Shown here: one piece after another, positions 6,472 through 8,006 of the stretch
How the letters are laid out: every line of letters begins with the position of its first letter
Position numbering within the stretch: position 1 is the stretch's first letter
Source: Thiotrichales bacterium
Lineage (GTDB): Bacteria; Pseudomonadota; Gammaproteobacteria; J044
Reading direction: 5' to 3'
DNA length: 8,006 nt
NCBI GenBank assembly: GCA_024762895.1
Contig: JANTGN010000115.1
Location: 1-8,006, forward strand
Translations under genes and position numbers: made by a program
The notes under the pieces: generated by a model
Seen by the model: only the letters and a program-made list of their open reading frames with translations
Told to the model about the DNA's origin: nothing
Databases searched by the model: none

Positions 6472-6483
6472 AATAGCAATGAC

Positions 6484-6511
6484 GCTTCGACGCGGGCCGC
6501 AGGCCCGAAGC
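6484..6511. repeat. GC-rich imperfect hairpin downstream of tRNA-Arg
   Basis: GCTTCG-ACGCG-GGCC-GCA-GGCC-CGAAGC folds as two stem blocks (6 bp and 4 bp) with a 5-nt one-sided bulge and a 3-nt loop. An alternative inner stem is CGGGCC/GGCCCG. No T run follows, so it does not look like an intrinsic terminator; it may be a processing stem or part of a dispersed repeat. Confidence 0.6.
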
Positions 6512-6527
6512 ATGAGCGCAGCAAATC

Positions 6528-6546
6528 ATCCTCTCGGGTGCGCCAT
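6528..6546 (+). repeat. Direct copy of the tRNA-Arg 3' end, exactly 150 bp downstream
   Basis: Bases 6528-6546 repeat 6378-6396 with one change (C6389 to T6539), including the acceptor 3' strand, discriminator G and CCA. No tRNA body precedes it. It resembles either the att-site scar left by an element that integrated at the tRNA, or the tRNA-tail repeats known after E. coli tyrT. No integrase gene lies in the window. Confidence 0.8.
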
Positions 6547-6575
6547 TCATAAAAAGCCTCCAAAAACCCTATAAT
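6546..6575 (+). promoter_or_regulatory. Probable promoter of the P-type ATPase gene
   Basis: A perfect TATAAT (6570-6575) is preceded at 18 bp by TTCATA (6546-6551, four of six). The start point would be near 6582, about 37 nt before the GTG. The -35 begins at the last base of the tRNA-tail copy, so that duplication may have shaped this promoter. Confidence 0.5.
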
Positions 6576-6618
6576 TAAAGAAGCCGATTTTTAATACCCA
6601 TTCTCGGGGAAACCCATC

Positions 6619-8006
6619 GTGAACAACGACAAAGTCGCCTTATCTCAGGACAGCCTCTGGCACAGCCTGACACCTGATGAGGTCTTTGAACGCCTGAGCG
6701 CTAACCCCGAAGGCTTACCAAGCACTGAAGCCAATGAAAGACTGTCCAAATATGGCCCCAATCGCCTCAGGCCGGCCAAGAAAAAATCTCAGCTAGTCCG
6801 ATTCTTAGAGCAGTTTCACAACGTTCTGATCTACGTCTTATTAGTGGCCGGCCTGGTCACGGCGCTGCTGGGTCACTGGGTAGATAGTGGCGTCATCCTC
6901 GGGGTCGTCGTCATCAATGCCATTATTGGCTTTATCCAGGAAGGCAAGGCAGAAAGGGCACTGGATGCAATCCGTAACATGCTGTCGCATCAGGCCATGG
7001 TCAAGCGCGACGGCAAGTTCATCAGCCTTCCGGCCGAGCAACTGGTTCCCGGGGATGTCGTTCTGCTGCAATCCGGAGACAAGGTACCCGCTGATTGTCG
7101 TCTGTTTACATTACGAGAACTCCGTATCGAGGAGGCCATGCTCACGGGAGAATCCGTACCGGTGGAAAAAAATATTCAGGTGACCGCCGAAAACGCGAGC
7201 ATAGGTGACCGTAAATGCCTGGCCTACTCCGGCACACTGGTGACCTATGGCCAGGGCCAGGGGGTCGTGGTCGCCACCGGTGATCAGACCGAGATCGGTC
7301 GCATTAGCGGCATGCTTCGGCAAGTACAGGTGCTGACCACACCACTACTGAAGCAGATGGCCATCTTCGCCAGGTGGCTCACAATTGCCATCGGCGTGAT
7401 CGCGATACTCACCTTCGCCTTCGGGATCATGGTTCACAACTTCGGCCTCAACGATATGTTCCTCGCTGCGGTGGGTCTGGCGGTAGCCGGCATTCCGGAA
7501 GGCCTGCCCGCCATCATGACCATTACACTGGCAATCGGGGTTCAGAAAATGGCGAAGAAGAACGCCATTATTCGTCGACTACCCGCCGTCGAGACCCTGG
7601 GCTCCGTCACGGTGATCTGTTCTGACAAGACCGGCACCCTGACGCGCAACGAAATGACCGTTCAGACCCTGGCCACTTGCGCCGGTATCTGTGAAGTCAG
7701 CGGGGTTGGTTATGATCCACATGGTGACTTTAACCTCGATGGCCAGAATGTCAGACCCGAAGACACCCCCCTATTAAGAGAGATAGCCCAGGCAGCACTA
7801 CTTTGTAATGACGCCACCCTGACTGAGACCGATGGCCAATGGCAGATGCATGGCGACCCGACCGAAGGCGCACTGGTGACCCTGGCCCTGAAGGCGGGAC
7901 TGGACCAGAGCCTCTGTCAACACCAGTTTCCTCGTACCGATGCCATACCCTTTGAATCACAGCATCGCTTCATGGCCACCCTGCATCATGATCACGCGGG
8001 ACATGG
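6619..8006 (+). CDS. Type II (Ca2+-ATPase-like) cation-transporting P-type ATPase, N-terminal part
   Basis: The frame runs from GTG at 6619 to the window end, 462 codons without a stop; full proteins of this type are about 900 residues. An in-frame TAA at 6592 and no ATG between support the GTG, with GGGGA nearby. In order: cytoplasmic cation-ATPase N domain (about 1-65), TM1-TM2 (about 69-108), actuator domain with T176-G-E-S179, TM3-TM4 (about 253-305) with P293-EGLP, phosphorylation site D336 in CSDKTGTLT, and the start of the nucleotide-binding domain with GDPTEGAL at 412-419. The stretch from TM4 to the DKTGT motif closely follows SERCA-type pumps, so Ca2+ is the likeliest ion, exported across the inner membrane. 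The TM5-TM6 residues that decide the ion lie outside the window. No functional tie to the photo-stress genes is evident. Confidence 0.95.
   Translation, partial: MNNDKVALSQDSLWHSLTPDEVFERLSANPEGLPSTEANERLSKYGPNRLRPAKKKSQLVRFLEQFHNVLIYVLLVAGLVTALLGHWVDSGVILGVVVINAIIGFIQEGKAERALDAIRNMLSHQAMVKRDGKFISLPAEQLVPGDVVLLQSGDKVPADCRLFTLRELRIEEAMLTGESVPVEKNIQVTAENASIGDRKCLAYSGTLVTYGQGQGVVVATGDQTEIGRISGMLRQVQVLTTPLLKQMAIFARWLTIAIGVIAILTFAFGIMVHNFGLNDMFLAAVGLAVAGIPEGLPAIMTITLAIGVQKMAKKNAIIRRLPAVETLGSVTVICSDKTGTLTRNEMTVQTLATCAGICEVSGVGYDPHGDFNLDGQNVRPEDTPLLREIAQAALLCNDATLTETDGQWQMHGDPTEGALVTLALKAGLDQSLCQHQFPRTDAIPFESQHRFMATLHHDHAGH

Overview
The window looks like a piece of a gammaproteobacterial chromosome. 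The grounds are the gene families, the E. coli-like tRNA-Arg(CCG), a tightly packed operon style with good Shine-Dalgarno sites, and near-consensus sigma-70 promoters. The species cannot be read from the sequence.

Left half (1-4486, minus strand): one compact operon of six genes, read right to left. First comes a MerR-type regulator with a cobalamin-binding C-terminus (CarH/LitR type, start 4486). It is followed by a cyclopropane-fatty-acid-synthase-like SAM methyltransferase, a DUF2878 membrane protein, a DUF1295 membrane protein (steroid 5-alpha-reductase-like), an exported DUF6134-type protein, and a Blc-type lipocalin lipoprotein that runs off the left edge. Junctions are ATGA, 4 nt, 10 nt, ATGA and TGATG, so co-transcription is very likely. 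In this family the regulator is a vitamin-B12-based light sensor that represses in the dark. The inferred role of the operon is light-inducible (photo-oxidative) remodelling and trafficking of membrane lipids.

Divergent intergenic region (4487-4668): the regulator operon has a strong promoter, TTGACG-N17-TATAAA on the minus strand. It is overlaid by four TRTACA-like hexamers spaced 11, 10 and 11 bp, a convincing candidate operator for autoregulation. The opposite promoter carries two further TATACR hexamers 11 bp apart just past its -10, which suggests that the same repressor controls both sides.

Right of that (4669-6185, plus strand): an exported Cys-type glutathione peroxidase, then a DUF523-DUF1722 fusion of the RudS/TudS desulfidase type. 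The latter family has been linked to removing sulfur from 4-thiouridine in tRNA, the base that makes tRNA sensitive to near-UV light. With a light-sensing repressor between them, the two arms look like one photo-stress regulon: lipid, peroxide and tRNA protection.

6319-6395 is tRNA-Arg(CCG). The 150 bp after it is a mosaic: a 17-nt inverted copy of its T arm, a GC-rich hairpin, and a direct copy of its last 19 nt (one mismatch). From 6619 to the right edge runs the N-terminal part of a type II (Ca2+-ATPase-like) P-type ATPase, with its own TATAAT promoter just after the tRNA-tail copy.
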